64,000 nucleotides of DNA from Kineosporia corallincola. Lineage in GTDB: Bacteria; Actinomycetota; Actinomycetes; Actinomycetales; Kineosporiaceae. Within the stretch, counting starts at the first letter, position 1; the number at the start of each line of letters is the position of its first letter. Below the pieces are notes generated by a model that saw only the letters and a list, made by a program, of their open reading frames with translations, ran no database searches and was not told the DNA's origin. The stretch covers positions 186,001 through 250,000 of the forward strand of contig NZ_JAHBAY010000003.1 of the NCBI RefSeq assembly GCF_018499875.1. Reading direction: 5' to 3'. Both the position numbers and the translations under genes were made by a program. This document shows, piece by piece, positions 1 through 9,246 of the stretch.

Positions 1-311
1 ATAGATGGGACATGGACACCGGCGCAAGGACTCCCAGACCTTCGGGAGGACCTCAGGAGCGCTCGAACCGGTCGGTGTTACCTCGGCCGATCACGAACGA
101 CGGATGAGCCTAGTTGCGCCTTCCTTAGCCTATCCCCCGCGGGAAGGCGGGGCAAAGCCGCTCCCACGCCGACACGCCCGGGTCCGGGACGCGCCCTGAC
201 CATCGACCCCCTGGCCGCGGCCGTGGGCCCCGATGCCGGCCCCGGACGCACGGGGACCTGGGCCCGAACCACGAACGCGAGCCGCCGGCGTCCATACGCT
301 TGGATGCCGCC
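1..311. other. Intergenic left edge, no gene supported
   Basis: I see no convincing gene here. Short open frames exist on both strands, but none has a ribosome binding site or a recognisable protein. A small inverted repeat (CTCCC...GGGAG) lies near 29-48 and could be the end of a transcript from outside the window. The right part presumably holds the promoter of the methyltransferase gene that starts at 312. Confidence 0.5.
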
Positions 312-1139
312 ATGACCGCACCCGATCTGCGCACCGCCGGCTACCGCGACGCCGGCCCCGAGGAGAGCGCCCGGGCCGGGCGCTCCTGGTGGGACGAGAA
401 CGCCGCGGAGTACCAGCTGGAGCACGCCGGCGACCTGACCGGTCGGCTGGTCTGGGGCCCGGAGCTGCTCGACGAGGCGGACGCCGGCCTGCTCGGCGCG
501 GTGGCGGGCCGGGACGTGCTCGAGGTGGGCGCCGGCAGCGCCGACAGCAGCGCCTGGCTGAAGAGCCAGGGCGCCCGGGCGGTCGCCACCGACATCTCAG
601 CCGGGATGCTGCGCGCGCACGACGCCGCGCCCACGGCTGCCACCTCTCCGACGGCGCTCCCGGCCCGGGTGGTCGCCGACGCCCGCGTGCTCCCGTTCGC
701 GAACGACTCCTTCGACATCGTCTTCACCGCCTACGGCGCGCTCCCCTTCGTCGCCGACCCGGAACGGGTGCACGCCGAGGTATCCCGGGTGCTGCGCCCG
801 GGCGGGCGCTGGGTCTTCTCCGTCACCCATCCGGTGCGATGGGCATTCCCCGACGACGGCGGTGAGGGCGGACTCACCGTCCGCCGTCCCTACTTCGACC
901 GCACGCCCTACGTGGAGACCGACGATCGCGGCGTCGTCAGTTACTCCGAGCACCACCGCACGATCGGCGACCGGGTGCGTGAACTCGCCACCGCCGGGTT
1001 CCGGCTCGTCGACCTGGTGGAGCCGGAGTGGCCGGACGGCGTGGACCGGGTCTGGGGTTCGTGGAGCCCCCTGCGCGGCCGGCTCATCCCGGGCACCGCG
1101 ATCTTCGTCGCCGTGCTGGAGCACCCCACCAAGTTGTGA
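312..1139 (+). CDS. Class I SAM-dependent methyltransferase
   Basis: A 275-residue cytoplasmic methyltransferase. Motif I, VLEVGAGSAD, lies at about residues 69-78 and is the S-adenosylmethionine-binding glycine loop. A following acidic/DISAGML segment and the RVLRPGGRWVFSV segment fit motifs II-IV of the class I Rossmann fold (Methyltransf_11 type). The substrate cannot be read from the sequence. I chose the ATG at 312 over an in-frame TTG four codons upstream because ATG is preferred; neither has a clear Shine-Dalgarno site. The gene converges on polA, with 21 bp between the stop codons. A methyltransferase of this type beside polA is a familiar actinobacterial arrangement, which suggests it is core rather than acquired. 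Confidence 0.85.
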   Translation: MTAPDLRTAGYRDAGPEESARAGRSWWDENAAEYQLEHAGDLTGRLVWGPELLDEADAGLLGAVAGRDVLEVGAGSADSSAWLKSQGARAVATDISAGMLRAHDAAPTAATSPTALPARVVADARVLPFANDSFDIVFTAYGALPFVADPERVHAEVSRVLRPGGRWVFSVTHPVRWAFPDDGGEGGLTVRRPYFDRTPYVETDDRGVVSYSEHHRTIGDRVRELATAGFRLVDLVEPEWPDGVDRVWGSWSPLRGRLIPGTAIFVAVLEHPTKL

Positions 1140-1160
1140 CCCTGCGTTCGGCGGACCGCG

Positions 1161-3881
1161 TCAGTGCGCGGCCTCGTGCCACGAGCGGCCCACGCCCACC
1201 GACACGTCGAGCGGCACGTTCAGCGATGCCGCACCGGCCATGCCCGCCCGCACCAGCTCCTCGACCTGCTCGCGCTCGCCGGCCGAGACCTCCAGCACGA
1301 GTTCGTCGTGCACCTGGAGCAGCATGCGCGAACGCAGGCCCTGCTCACGGAGTTTGCGGTCGACCTCGAGCATGGCGACCTTGACGATGTCGGCGGCCGA
1401 ACCCTGGATCGGCGCGTTCAGGGCCATCCGCTCGGCCATCTCACGGCGCTGCCGGTTGTCGCTGACCAGGTCGGGCAGGTAGCGGCGGCGGCCGAGGATG
1501 GTTTCGGTGTAACCGGTGCGGCGGGCCTCGTCGACCACTCCGCGCAGGTAGTCGCGCACCCCGCCGAAGCGGTCGAAGTAGTCTTCCATCAGGGTTTTCG
1601 CCTCGTCCACCGGGATGTTCAGCTGCCGTGACAGGCCGAACGCCGAAAGACCGTAGGCCAGGCCGTAACTCATCGCCTTGATCTTGCTGCGCATCTCGGC
1701 GTTGACGTCGGCCGGCTCCACCGAGAACACCCGGCTGCCGACGAAGCGGTGCAGGTCCTCGCCGCTGCGGAAGGCCTCGATCAGGCCCTCGTCCTGTGAC
1801 AGGTGCGCCATGATGCGCATCTCGATCTGCGAGTAGTCGGCGGTGAGCAGGCACTCGAAGTTTGGCCCCACGACGAAGGTCTCGCGGATGCGCCGGCCCT
1901 CCTCGGTGCGCACCGGGATGTTCTGGAGGTTGGGCTCGGTGCTGGACAGCCGCCCGGTGGCCGCGATGGTCTGGAGGTAGGTGGTGTGCACCCGGCCGTC
2001 GTCGCCGACCGCCTTGAGCAGGCCCTCGACGGTCTGCCGCAGCTTGGTGGCGTCGCGGTGACGCAGCAGGTGGGCCAGGAACGGGTGCTCGGTCTTGGCG
2101 AAGAGGTCGGCCAGCGCCTCGGCGTCGGTGGTGTAACCGGTCTTGGTGCGCTTGGTCTTCGGCATGTCGAGCTCGTCGAACAGCACCACCTGGAGCTGCT
2201 TGGGCGAGCCCAGGTTGATCTCCTTGCCGATCGCCTCGAACGCCTGCTTGGCGGCATCGGCCACCGCGGCGGCGAAGTAGCTGTCCAGGGCTCCGAGGGC
2301 GTCCTGGTCGATGGCGATGCCGTGCTGCTCCATCACCCGCAGCACGCCGAGCAGCGGCAGCTCGACGTCGGTGAGCAGGCCGGAGGCGTTGCGGGCGGCC
2401 AGGTCGGACTGGAGCGCGCCCCACAGGTCGATGACCGCGCGGGCCCGGACCATGGCGAGGTCGGCCTCGTCCGGGCCGGCGGTGTCGTCCATGTCGAGGG
2501 TGAGCTGCTGGTTGACCGGCGCCTCCTCGGCCTTCAGTTGCCGGCCGAGGTGCCGCACGGTGAGGTCGGCGAGGTCGTAGCTGCGCTGGTCGGGCAGGCA
2601 CAGGTAGGCGGCCAGGGCGGTGTCGCCGATGATGCCCTCGACGGCCAGGCCACGGTCGGACAGCGCCGTGAGCGGGCCCTTGGCGTCGTGCAGCACCTTG
2701 GGCCGGGAGGCGTCGGCCAGCCAGGCGGTGACGGCGGCGAGCGCCTCGGCGTCGGCCTCGACCAGGTCGACGTAGGCCGCCGGGCCGGGTTTGCCGGGGG
2801 CGGGCTCGGGTGCGGCGACGGCGATGCCGGTGGCGTCGCCGTGCCCGGCCTTCCAGCTGCCGAGCACCGTGACCCCCACCGCTGCACCGGTGTTCGCGGT
2901 CAGCCAGCTGGCGACGGCCGCACCGGTGAGCTTCTCGGCGGCCAGGTCGAAGCCCTCCTCGGCCTCCGGCTCGGGCGAGGCCAGGGTGGCGAACAGGCGC
3001 TCGCGCAGCACCCGGAACTCCAGGCCGTCGAAGACCTGGTGCACCTCCTCACGGTCCCAGCCGGGCAGCTTGAGGTCGGCCGGGGCCAGCGGCAGTTCGA
3101 CGTCGCGCACCAGCTGGTTGACCTGGCGGTTGATCAGTACCTGGGGCAGGTTGTCGCGCAGGGCCTGCCCGGCCTTGCCCTTGATCTGGTCGGCGCCGGC
3201 CACGATGCCGTCGAGGTCGCCGTACAGCCCGACCCACTTCGCCGCCGTCTTCGGGCCGACCCCCGGGATGCCGGGCAGGTTGTCGCTGGTCTCGCCGACC
3301 AGCGCGGCCAGGTCGGGGTAACGCTCGGGCGGCAGGCCGTACTTGGCCTCGACCGCCGCGGGCGTCATGCGGGACAGCTCGGAGACGCCGCGGGTGGGGT
3401 ACAGCACCGTGACGTTGTCGCGCACCAGCTGGAAGGTGTCGCGGTCGCCGGAGCAGATCAGCACCTCGTAGCCGGCCTCACCGGCCTGGGTGGCGAGGGT
3501 CGCGATGATGTCGTCGGCCTCGAAACCGGGTTTCTCCAGCACCGGCACGCGCAGCGCGGCCAGCACCTCCTTGATCAGCGAGACCTGCGGACCGAACTCC
3601 TCCGGCGACTTGGACCGGTTGCCCTTGTACTCGGCGTAGGTCTCGGTGCGGAAGGTCTGCCGGGAGACGTCGAAGGCGACGGCGACGTGATCGGGCGCCT
3701 CGTCACGCAGCACGTTGATCAGCATCGACGTGAAGCCGTACACGGCGTTGGTCACCTGCCCGGTGGCGGTGGAGAAGTTCTCCACCGGCAGCGCGTAGAA
3801 GGCGCGATAGGCCAGCGAGTGCCCGTCGATCAGAAGAAGCCGTGGCCGGGTGCCAGCCCCAGGAGTCGTTGTCTCACTCAC
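1161..3881 (-). CDS. polA: DNA polymerase I
   Basis: About 906 residues. DNA polymerase I fills gaps, removes RNA primers and works in excision repair. The N-terminal 5'-3' exonuclease domain begins with LLLIDGHSLAYRAFY and carries the acidic motifs (SGDRDTFQLV) and the helix-hairpin-helix GIPGVGPKTAAKW. The central 3'-5' exonuclease-like domain lacks an obvious DxE motif, so proofreading is probably lost, as is usual in actinobacteria. The polymerase domain has motif A (ADYSQIEMRI), the O-helix region and motif C (QVHDELVLEV). The start is GTG at 3881 or GTG at 3890; the frame stays open further upstream, but that part is the antisense of the thioesterase gene. It is divergent from the thioesterase with only 10-19 bp between the starts. 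Confidence 0.97.
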   Translation of the reverse strand: MSETTTPGAGTRPRLLLIDGHSLAYRAFYALPVENFSTATGQVTNAVYGFTSMLINVLRDEAPDHVAVAFDVSRQTFRTETYAEYKGNRSKSPEEFGPQVSLIKEVLAALRVPVLEKPGFEADDIIATLATQAGEAGYEVLICSGDRDTFQLVRDNVTVLYPTRGVSELSRMTPAAVEAKYGLPPERYPDLAALVGETSDNLPGIPGVGPKTAAKWVGLYGDLDGIVAGADQIKGKAGQALRDNLPQVLINRQVNQLVRDVELPLAPADLKLPGWDREEVHQVFDGLEFRVLRERLFATLASPEPEAEEGFDLAAEKLTGAAVASWLTANTGAAVGVTVLGSWKAGHGDATGIAVAAPEPAPGKPGPAAYVDLVEADAEALAAVTAWLADASRPKVLHDAKGPLTALSDRGLAVEGIIGDTALAAYLCLPDQRSYDLADLTVRHLGRQLKAEEAPVNQQLTLDMDDTAGPDEADLAMVRARAVIDLWGALQSDLAARNASGLLTDVELPLLGVLRVMEQHGIAIDQDALGALDSYFAAAVADAAKQAFEAIGKEINLGSPKQLQVVLFDELDMPKTKRTKTGYTTDAEALADLFAKTEHPFLAHLLRHRDATKLRQTVEGLLKAVGDDGRVHTTYLQTIAATGRLSSTEPNLQNIPVRTEEGRRIRETFVVGPNFECLLTADYSQIEMRIMAHLSQDEGLIEAFRSGEDLHRFVGSRVFSVEPADVNAEMRSKIKAMSYGLAYGLSAFGLSRQLNIPVDEAKTLMEDYFDRFGGVRDYLRGVVDEARRTGYTETILGRRRYLPDLVSDNRQRREMAERMALNAPIQGSAADIVKVAMLEVDRKLREQGLRSRMLLQVHDELVLEVSAGEREQVEELVRAGMAGAASLNVPLDVSVGVGRSWHEAAH

Positions 3882-3900
3882 GTCTGACACCCTATGGCCC

Positions 3901-4329
3901 ATGTCCGACAACCTTGATTCCCCGACGGCCGGTGGTGCGGTTTTCGCCGCCGCGCTGCACGAGAGAATGGGCATCGAGCTGGTCGAGGCGACCGCCCGGC
4001 GCACGGTCGCGACCATGCCGGTGGAGGGCAACACGCAGCCGTTCGGCCTGTTGCACGGCGGGGCGTCGGCGGTGCTGGCCGAGACCGTCGGCTCGGTCGC
4101 GGCGAACGTGCACGCCGGCACCATGGGCCTGGTCGCCGTCGGGCTGGAGATCAGTGCCACCCACCACCGGGGCGTGCGCTCCGGCGTGGTCACCGGCACC
4201 GCGGAGGCGGTGCACCTGGGGCGCAGTACCGCGACCTACGAGATCGCGATCACCGACGAGGCCGGCCGCCGGGTCTGCTCGTCCCGCCTCACCTGCATGC
4301 TCCTGCCCGATCCGGCGAAGAAGAGCTGA
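3901..4329 (+). CDS. PaaI-type hotdog thioesterase
   Basis: A 142-residue hotdog-fold protein. The signature LLHGGASAVLAETVGS matches the PaaI/YbgC-like acyl-CoA thioesterase family, where the HGG loop and the following acidic residue form the active site. Likely substrates are aromatic or other acyl-CoA thioesters; the sequence does not say which. The ATG at 3901 is chosen because the family alignment begins shortly after it (MSDNLDSP...) and the frame upstream overlaps polA. It is divergent from polA and followed by a strong hairpin that separates it from the convergent GNAT gene. Neighbouring polA is a common context for this family in actinobacteria. Confidence 0.88.
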   Translation: MSDNLDSPTAGGAVFAAALHERMGIELVEATARRTVATMPVEGNTQPFGLLHGGASAVLAETVGSVAANVHAGTMGLVAVGLEISATHHRGVRSGVVTGTAEAVHLGRSTATYEIAITDEAGRRVCSSRLTCMLLPDPAKKS

Positions 4330-4334
4330 AATCA

Positions 4335-4372
4335 TGGACGACGCGGAGGTTTTGCGGCCTCCCCGTCGTCCA
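4335..4372. repeat. Palindrome copy 1 (GGACGACG family), possible bidirectional terminator
   Basis: A 15-bp arm, TGGACGACGCGGAGG at 4335-4349, pairs with 4358-4372 with a single mismatch across an 8-nt loop. It sits between the ends of two convergent genes (stops at 4329 and 4378), where a bidirectional terminator is expected. There is no run of T after either arm. The same outer core plus an ATGATT tail recurs at 35739-35794 and 45215-45265, so it is also listed as a dispersed repeat. Confidence 0.7.
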
Positions 4373-4377
4373 CCGGT

Positions 4378-5031
4378 TCAGGCGGTCGCCGGCGCGTCGT
4401 CGTCCAGGACGTCCCCACCGCCGGGCCGCCTGCGCGCCCGGGCACGCAGCGACCGCCGTCGCGAGAGCAGGTTCTCCAGCGCGCCGCGCTGCTCGTCGGC
4501 CCCGGCCAGACGGCGCCGCAGAGCGGGCGCGGTGGTGGCCCGGCGCACCGTCACCGGCGCGAACCCGAGCCGCGCGAAGTAGCGGTGGGTGTCCCGGGCC
4601 CAGGCCGGCACCCCGGCGACGATCTGCTCCACCCCGAGCCGCTCGGCCTGGCCGGCCACGTGGGCCAGCAGGGCCCGGCCCACCCCGTGACGGCGCTCGG
4701 CGCCGGGCACGTAGAACTCGTCGATGCACAGCGCCCTGGTGCCGGCCAGCACGTCGAGCGGGGTCTCGCGCATCACCAGGAACCCGGCCGCCCGGCCGCC
4801 GGCGCGCGCCACCAGCACCTCCAGCTCACCGTCGCCGATGACCTGGGCCAGCCGGGCCACACCCTGACCACCCTGCCCCCGGGTGTCGGGCGGGGGGACG
4901 ACCGGGCGCCGGCCGGGCTGCCGCGCCACCTCGGCCGCGCTGCGCGCCCACAGCGCCAGCACCTCGGCCGCGTCGCCCGGCGTCGCTCGCCGGACCTCGA
5001 TCCGTCTGGCCTCGACCGGTGCTCGGGACAC
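4378..5031 (-). CDS. GNAT family N-acetyltransferase
   Basis: A 217-residue acetyltransferase. The GNAT core runs from IEVRRATPGDAAEVLALW near the N-terminus to FARLGFAPVTVRR. The acetyl-CoA pyrophosphate loop is seen in the RRHGVGRALLAHV segment after the strand ALCIDEFYVPGAE. The C-terminal 40 residues are arginine-rich and probably disordered. The start is GTG at 5031, which has a GGAGG site 5 nt upstream; the frame is open further upstream but has no such site. The acceptor substrate is unknown. The gene follows the liv terminator and converges on the thioesterase. Confidence 0.82.
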   Translation of the reverse strand: MSRAPVEARRIEVRRATPGDAAEVLALWARSAAEVARQPGRRPVVPPPDTRGQGGQGVARLAQVIGDGELEVLVARAGGRAAGFLVMRETPLDVLAGTRALCIDEFYVPGAERRHGVGRALLAHVAGQAERLGVEQIVAGVPAWARDTHRYFARLGFAPVTVRRATTAPALRRRLAGADEQRGALENLLSRRRSLRARARRRPGGGDVLDDDAPATA

Positions 5032-5171
5032 TGTGGCCTCCTGGCCGCCCGTCCGGGGCTCCCGCCCCGGTTCCCCACGGCGCCTGGCGCCGGACCGGGA
5101 CAACGCCACGGCCGTGCACATCATGGCGAACCTGATCGAATCAGGCGGACGGAATGCGAAAAATCGGCAAA

Positions 5172-5213
5172 GCCGGATGATCCCGTCACCGATCGGTGGC
5201 GGGATCATCCGGC
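5172..5213 (-). terminator. Intrinsic terminator of the liv operon
   Basis: A perfect 14-bp arm (GCCGGATGATCCCG at 5172-5185, complement at 5200-5213) encloses a second, inner palindrome (5186-5199). Read on the minus strand it lies just after the livF stop and is followed by a T-rich stretch around 5155-5170, as expected of an intrinsic terminator. Confidence 0.8.
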
Positions 5214-5227
5214 AGGCGGAGCGGGTG

Positions 5228-5992
5228 TCAGCCGCCCAGGTACGCCTTGACGATGCTGTCGTCCTTCAGCATCTCCCGGGCCACGCCCTCCTGCTTCAGG
5301 TGACCCGACTCCAGCACGTACGCGTAGTCACCGATGCGCAGCGCGGCGAGCGCGTTCTGCTCGACCACCAGCACCGTGGTGCCCTGGTCGCGGATCGTCC
5401 GGATGGTGTCGAAGATCAGGTCGACCAGCACCGGGGCCAGACCCATCGACGGCTCGTCGAGCAGCAGCAGCTTCGGGCTGCCCATCAGCGCCCGGCCGAC
5501 GGCCAGCATCTGCTGCTCACCGCCCGACATGGTGCCGGCCTTCTGGTGGATGCGTTCCTTCAGACGCGGGAAAAGGTCGAGCACGCGGGTCTTGTCGGCC
5601 TCGATGCCCTCCTTGTCGTTGCGCAGGAAGGCCCCGAGCTCGAGGTTCTCCTCCACGCTCATCCTAGGGAAGATCCGCCGGCCCTCCGGGGACTGGCAGA
5701 TGCCGTGCCCGACCACCTTGTGCCCGGGGATGCCGACCAGCGACTTCCCCTCGAAGGTGACCGTGCCGGTGCGCGGGCGCAGCAGCCCGGAGATCGTGCG
5801 CAGCGTGGTGGACTTGCCCGCGCCGTTCGAGCCGATCAGGGTGACGATCTCACCCTGCTTGACCGACAGCGAAACGCCTTTCACCGCGGCGATGTTGCCG
5901 TAGTAGACGTGCAGATCCGTGACGGTGAGGAGATCCTCGCCGGCCTTGCGGACGCCGGGCTGGGCCGGAGCTGCGTCGGTAGGGGTGCTCAC
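5228..5992 (-). CDS. livF: Branched-chain amino acid ABC transporter ATPase LivF
   Basis: A 254-residue ATPase that powers high-affinity import of leucine, isoleucine, valine or related amino acids. Walker A GSNGAGKST is at residues 54-62, the ICQSPEG Q-loop at about 98-104, signature MSGGEQQ at 155-161 and Walker B LLLLDEP at 175-181. The switch position reads VVEQN, the glutamine-containing form usual for LivF. The start is GTG at 5992, overlapping the livG stop by four bases (GTGA), so translation is probably coupled. It is the last gene of the liv operon and is followed by a terminator. Confidence 0.95.
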   Translation of the reverse strand: MSTPTDAAPAQPGVRKAGEDLLTVTDLHVYYGNIAAVKGVSLSVKQGEIVTLIGSNGAGKSTTLRTISGLLRPRTGTVTFEGKSLVGIPGHKVVGHGICQSPEGRRIFPRMSVEENLELGAFLRNDKEGIEADKTRVLDLFPRLKERIHQKAGTMSGGEQQMLAVGRALMGSPKLLLLDEPSMGLAPVLVDLIFDTIRTIRDQGTTVLVVEQNALAALRIGDYAYVLESGHLKQEGVAREMLKDDSIVKAYLGG

Positions 5993-6825
5993 AGGTCGCC
6001 TCCGTAACCCTCTTCGGTACCGGTCTTGCCCAGGTACGCCTCGATCACCCGCGGGTCGGACTGGATCTCGGCGGGCAGACCCTCGGCGATCTTCGCGCCC
6101 TGGTCCAGCACCGTGACCCGCTCGCTGACCTTCATCACGACGCTCATGTCGTGCTCGATCAGCAGGATCGAGACGTCGCGGTCGGCGCGCAGTTTCCGGA
6201 TGAACTCGACGAACTGTGCCGACTCCTGCGGGTTCATGCCGGCGGTCGGCTCGTCGAGCAGCAGCACCTTGGGGCGCAGGGCCAGGGCCCGGGCGACCTC
6301 CAGACGCCGCTGGTCACCGTAGGAGAGGTTGCGCGCGTAGTCGTCGGCGGTCTTGCCGATGCCGACGTAATCCAGCAGCTCGCGGGCGAACTCGCGGGCC
6401 TCGCGCTCCTCCCGGCGCTGGCCGGGGGTGCGCAGCACGGTGGAGAAGATGCCCGCCTTGAGGTGGCTGTGCATCGCCACCATCACGTTCTCCTCGGCCG
6501 TCATCAGGTTGAACAGCCGGATGTTCTGGAACGTGCGGGCCAGGCCCAGCGAGGCGATCTTGTGCACCGGCAGGCCGGTGACGGTGCGCCCCGCCAGCTC
6601 GACGTTGCCCAGCGTCGGGCGGTACAGGCCGGTGAGCACGTTGAAGAACGTGGTCTTACCGGCGCCGTTCGGGCCGATCAGGCTGACGACGGACTTCTCC
6701 GGCACGGTGAACGACACGTCGTTCACCGCCGTCAGACCGCCGAACTGCACCGTGATGTGGTTGGCCTCCAGGGCCACCGCGGGGGCGGTCGCGGCAGTGG
6801 CCTGCTCGGACGCGGTGGTGGTCAT
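5989..6825 (-). CDS. livG: Branched-chain amino acid ABC transporter ATPase LivG
   Basis: A 278-residue ATPase, partner of LivF on the cytoplasmic face. Walker A GPNGAGKT is at residues 51-58, signature LSYGDQRR at 167-174, and Walker B VLLLDEP at 187-193 followed by TAGMNP. The H-loop is LLIEHDM. The first 20 or so residues are an alanine/threonine-rich extension. The ATG at 6825 overlaps the livM stop (ATGA) and has a GGAGGGAG site upstream on the minus strand. Confidence 0.96.
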   Translation of the reverse strand: MTTTASEQATAATAPAVALEANHITVQFGGLTAVNDVSFTVPEKSVVSLIGPNGAGKTTFFNVLTGLYRPTLGNVELAGRTVTGLPVHKIASLGLARTFQNIRLFNLMTAEENVMVAMHSHLKAGIFSTVLRTPGQRREEREAREFARELLDYVGIGKTADDYARNLSYGDQRRLEVARALALRPKVLLLDEPTAGMNPQESAQFVEFIRKLRADRDVSILLIEHDMSVVMKVSERVTVLDQGAKIAEGLPAEIQSDPRVIEAYLGKTGTEEGYGGDL

Positions 6826-8120
6826 TTGTGTGCTCCCTCCGCCGCCGTGTCCTCGGCGGTGCCTTCCATCTCGGCGCCCAGCGACTCGATCTCGCCGCGT
6901 TCGGGCTCCTGTAGCACCTGCTTCGTGCGGGTCTCCGGGATCAGTCCCTCCCGCCGGAAGAGCATGAACAGCACCAGCACCGCACCGAAGATCAGGAAGT
7001 TGTGCGAGGCGAAGTTGACGTTGCCGCCGGTGACGTCGTTGTACACGTCGCCGAACTTGCTCAGCCCGGTGGAGTTGATCCAGGCCAGACCCAGCGCACC
7101 GATCGTGACGCCCCAGACGTTGCCCATGCCGCCGAGCACGACCATCGCCAGCAGGATGATCGACACCGAGAAGGTGAACCGGTCGGCCAGCACACCACCG
7201 ACGTGGGTGGCATAGCAGACACCGCCGATACCACCGAACGAGGCGCCGACCGCGTAGGCCGACAGCTTGGTGCGCATCAGCGGCACACCCATCATGCTGG
7301 CCGCCAGCTCGTCCTCCCGGATGGCCAGCCAGGCCCGGCCGAGCCGGCCCTCACGGATCCGCAGCGAGACGAACATCGCCAGCGCCAGCAGACCGCCGTA
7401 GACGATGAACTTCCAGGTCAGGTCGAACGGGCCGAGCAGGTCTGGCACACCCGGGATGAGCTGGAACGGGCCGGTGCCGATCTGGTCGACCGGGGTGATG
7501 CCCTTGGTGCCGTTGGTGATGTTCCAGGCGCCGTTCGGCCCGACCCGCTCACCGTTGCGGAACACCTCGGGCAGGATCTCGCCGAAGCCCAGGGTGACCA
7601 GGGCCAGGTAGTCGCTCTTCAGCCGCAGCGTCGGGGCGCCGATGACCACACCGGCCAGCGCGCAGACCACCGCGGCGATGATCAGCACCAGCCAGAAGTT
7701 CAGGTGGATGCCGTAGTCCTGGCCGGGCAGCGGGTGCCCCCAGACGCTGATCTTCAGGTTGTTCCACTGCGGCGCCACCTGGTTGGCGAACGGCGCCATC
7801 AGCCAGCCGGCCACGTAGCCGCCGATGCCCCAGAAAGCCACGTAGCCCAGGTCGAGCAGACCCGAGTACCCGACCACGATGTTCAGGCCCAGGGCGAAGA
7901 TCGCCCACAGCACGGCCTCGTTCACCGCCGACATCGGCAGCCACTCGCGGAAGCCGCTCTGCACGTCGGCACTGGCCTCCGGCAGGATCCACTGGTTCAG
8001 CACGAAGATCAGGACGGCGACCCCGAGGAAGCCCAGCGGCCAGGCGATCGACGACCGCGAGCCGACCTTGGCCGGCTTGAGTTCCTTCGGCGGAGTGGTG
8101 ATTTCAGGCGTGGTCGTCAT
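6822..8120 (-). CDS. livM: Branched-chain amino acid ABC transporter permease LivM
   Basis: A 432-residue multispanning permease. After a short charged N-terminus there is a membrane segment (GFLGVAVLIFVLNQW), then the LivM core (GYSGLLDLGYVAFWGIGGYVAG) and the EAA-like cytoplasmic loop (GRAWLAIREDELAASMMG) that contacts the ATPases. It is longer than the roughly 300-350 residues of small LivM proteins because of an inserted periplasmic region (about residues 90-200) and an acidic C-terminal tail. It starts 3 bp after livH and overlaps livG by four bases. Confidence 0.95.
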   Translation of the reverse strand: MTTTPEITTPPKELKPAKVGSRSSIAWPLGFLGVAVLIFVLNQWILPEASADVQSGFREWLPMSAVNEAVLWAIFALGLNIVVGYSGLLDLGYVAFWGIGGYVAGWLMAPFANQVAPQWNNLKISVWGHPLPGQDYGIHLNFWLVLIIAAVVCALAGVVIGAPTLRLKSDYLALVTLGFGEILPEVFRNGERVGPNGAWNITNGTKGITPVDQIGTGPFQLIPGVPDLLGPFDLTWKFIVYGGLLALAMFVSLRIREGRLGRAWLAIREDELAASMMGVPLMRTKLSAYAVGASFGGIGGVCYATHVGGVLADRFTFSVSIILLAMVVLGGMGNVWGVTIGALGLAWINSTGLSKFGDVYNDVTGGNVNFASHNFLIFGAVLVLFMLFRREGLIPETRTKQVLQEPERGEIESLGAEMEGTAEDTAAEGAHK

Positions 8121-8123
8121 CCC

Positions 8124-9173
8124 TCACACCTTCTCTGTCGTCGGTGACCCGAGGATGCCCTCGGGCTTGAACACCATCAGCAGGATCAGCAGCGCGAAGA
8201 CCACCGTCTGCGACCACTGCTGGCCCAGGCCCAGACCGTCGTTCAGGCCCTGGAGGATGCCGATGATGAAGCCTCCGAGCACGGCGCCCTGGAGGTTGCC
8301 GATGCCACCGAGCACCGCGGCGACGAACGCGATCAGCCCGAGGCGGAAGCCCAGGTTGTAGTTCGACGTACCGATCGACTGGAGGTAGAGCAGGCCGGCC
8401 GCACCGGCCAGCGCGCCGCCCATGGCGAAGGTGAACGCGATGGTGCGGTCCACGTCGATGCCCATCAGCCGGGCCGCGTCCTGGTCCTGCGCCACCGCGC
8501 GCATCGCCTTGCCGGCCCGGGTGCGCTGCACGATGTAGACCATGAGCAGCAGCAGCGGGATGGTGACGGCGATGACGATGACCGTGGTGTAGGGCACCCG
8601 GATGTCGCCGATGTTGAAGCCGTCGCTGCCGAACATCGTCGACCACTGCTTGCTGGTCGAGCCGGTCATGAACTGGCGCTGGCCGAACCACTGGTAGGCG
8701 AAGCTCAGGCCGACGGCGGTGATCAGGGGGGCGAGCTTGGGCGCCCGCCGCAACCGGCGGTAGGCGATCCGCTCGGCGGCCACGTTCAGGGCCGCCGCCG
8801 CGGCCATCGCCAGAACCAGCGCCAGGGCCACCGCCCCGACCGCGCCGAGGGTGAAGGAGTCGACGCTGAACCAGCTCACGCAGACGATGCCGGACAGCAC
8901 GGTGGCCAGCATGAACAGGTCACCGTGGGAGAAGTTGATGAGCTCGATGATGCCGTAGACCATCGTGTAGCCGAGGGCGATCAGCGCGAACAGCGCGCCG
9001 TTGCCCAGGCCCGCGATGAACAGCTGGGCGAACTCGGTCGGCTTGGTGATCAGCTGGAACAGCGCCCACAGCAGGACCAGCGCCAGAAGCGTGTATCCGG
9101 TCAGGGTGAGGGCGATCTCGCGAGGCAGCCGACGTGGCTTGACCTCGGACGCGGCAACCGCGGTTTGGGTCAT
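8124..9173 (-). CDS. livH: Branched-chain amino acid ABC transporter permease LivH
   Basis: A 349-residue inner-membrane permease. The LivH signature GYTMVYGIIELINFSHGDLFML is easily seen (stretch at about 8905-8970), as is the loop RAVAQDQDAARLMGID that docks onto the ATPases. At least seven hydrophobic spans are visible. The ATG at 9173 is chosen because MTQTAVAAS directly precedes the first membrane segment. It follows livJ after 119 bp, which contain a strong hairpin. Confidence 0.95.
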   Translation of the reverse strand: MTQTAVAASEVKPRRLPREIALTLTGYTLLALVLLWALFQLITKPTEFAQLFIAGLGNGALFALIALGYTMVYGIIELINFSHGDLFMLATVLSGIVCVSWFSVDSFTLGAVGAVALALVLAMAAAAALNVAAERIAYRRLRRAPKLAPLITAVGLSFAYQWFGQRQFMTGSTSKQWSTMFGSDGFNIGDIRVPYTTVIVIAVTIPLLLLMVYIVQRTRAGKAMRAVAQDQDAARLMGIDVDRTIAFTFAMGGALAGAAGLLYLQSIGTSNYNLGFRLGLIAFVAAVLGGIGNLQGAVLGGFIIGILQGLNDGLGLGQQWSQTVVFALLILLMVFKPEGILGSPTTEKV

Positions 9174-9246
9174 GGACAGCTCTTTTCACGGACGAGGCGG
9201 GGTGCGGCTCGTTCTGGCGGGCCCGCGCACGGGCCCGGAACGCGGA

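Noticed and set aside
1803-3887. Long plus-strand open frame antisense to polA (694 codons)
   Set aside because: Valine/glycine/glutamine-rich shadow of the polA reading frame at high GC; no family, no ribosome site.
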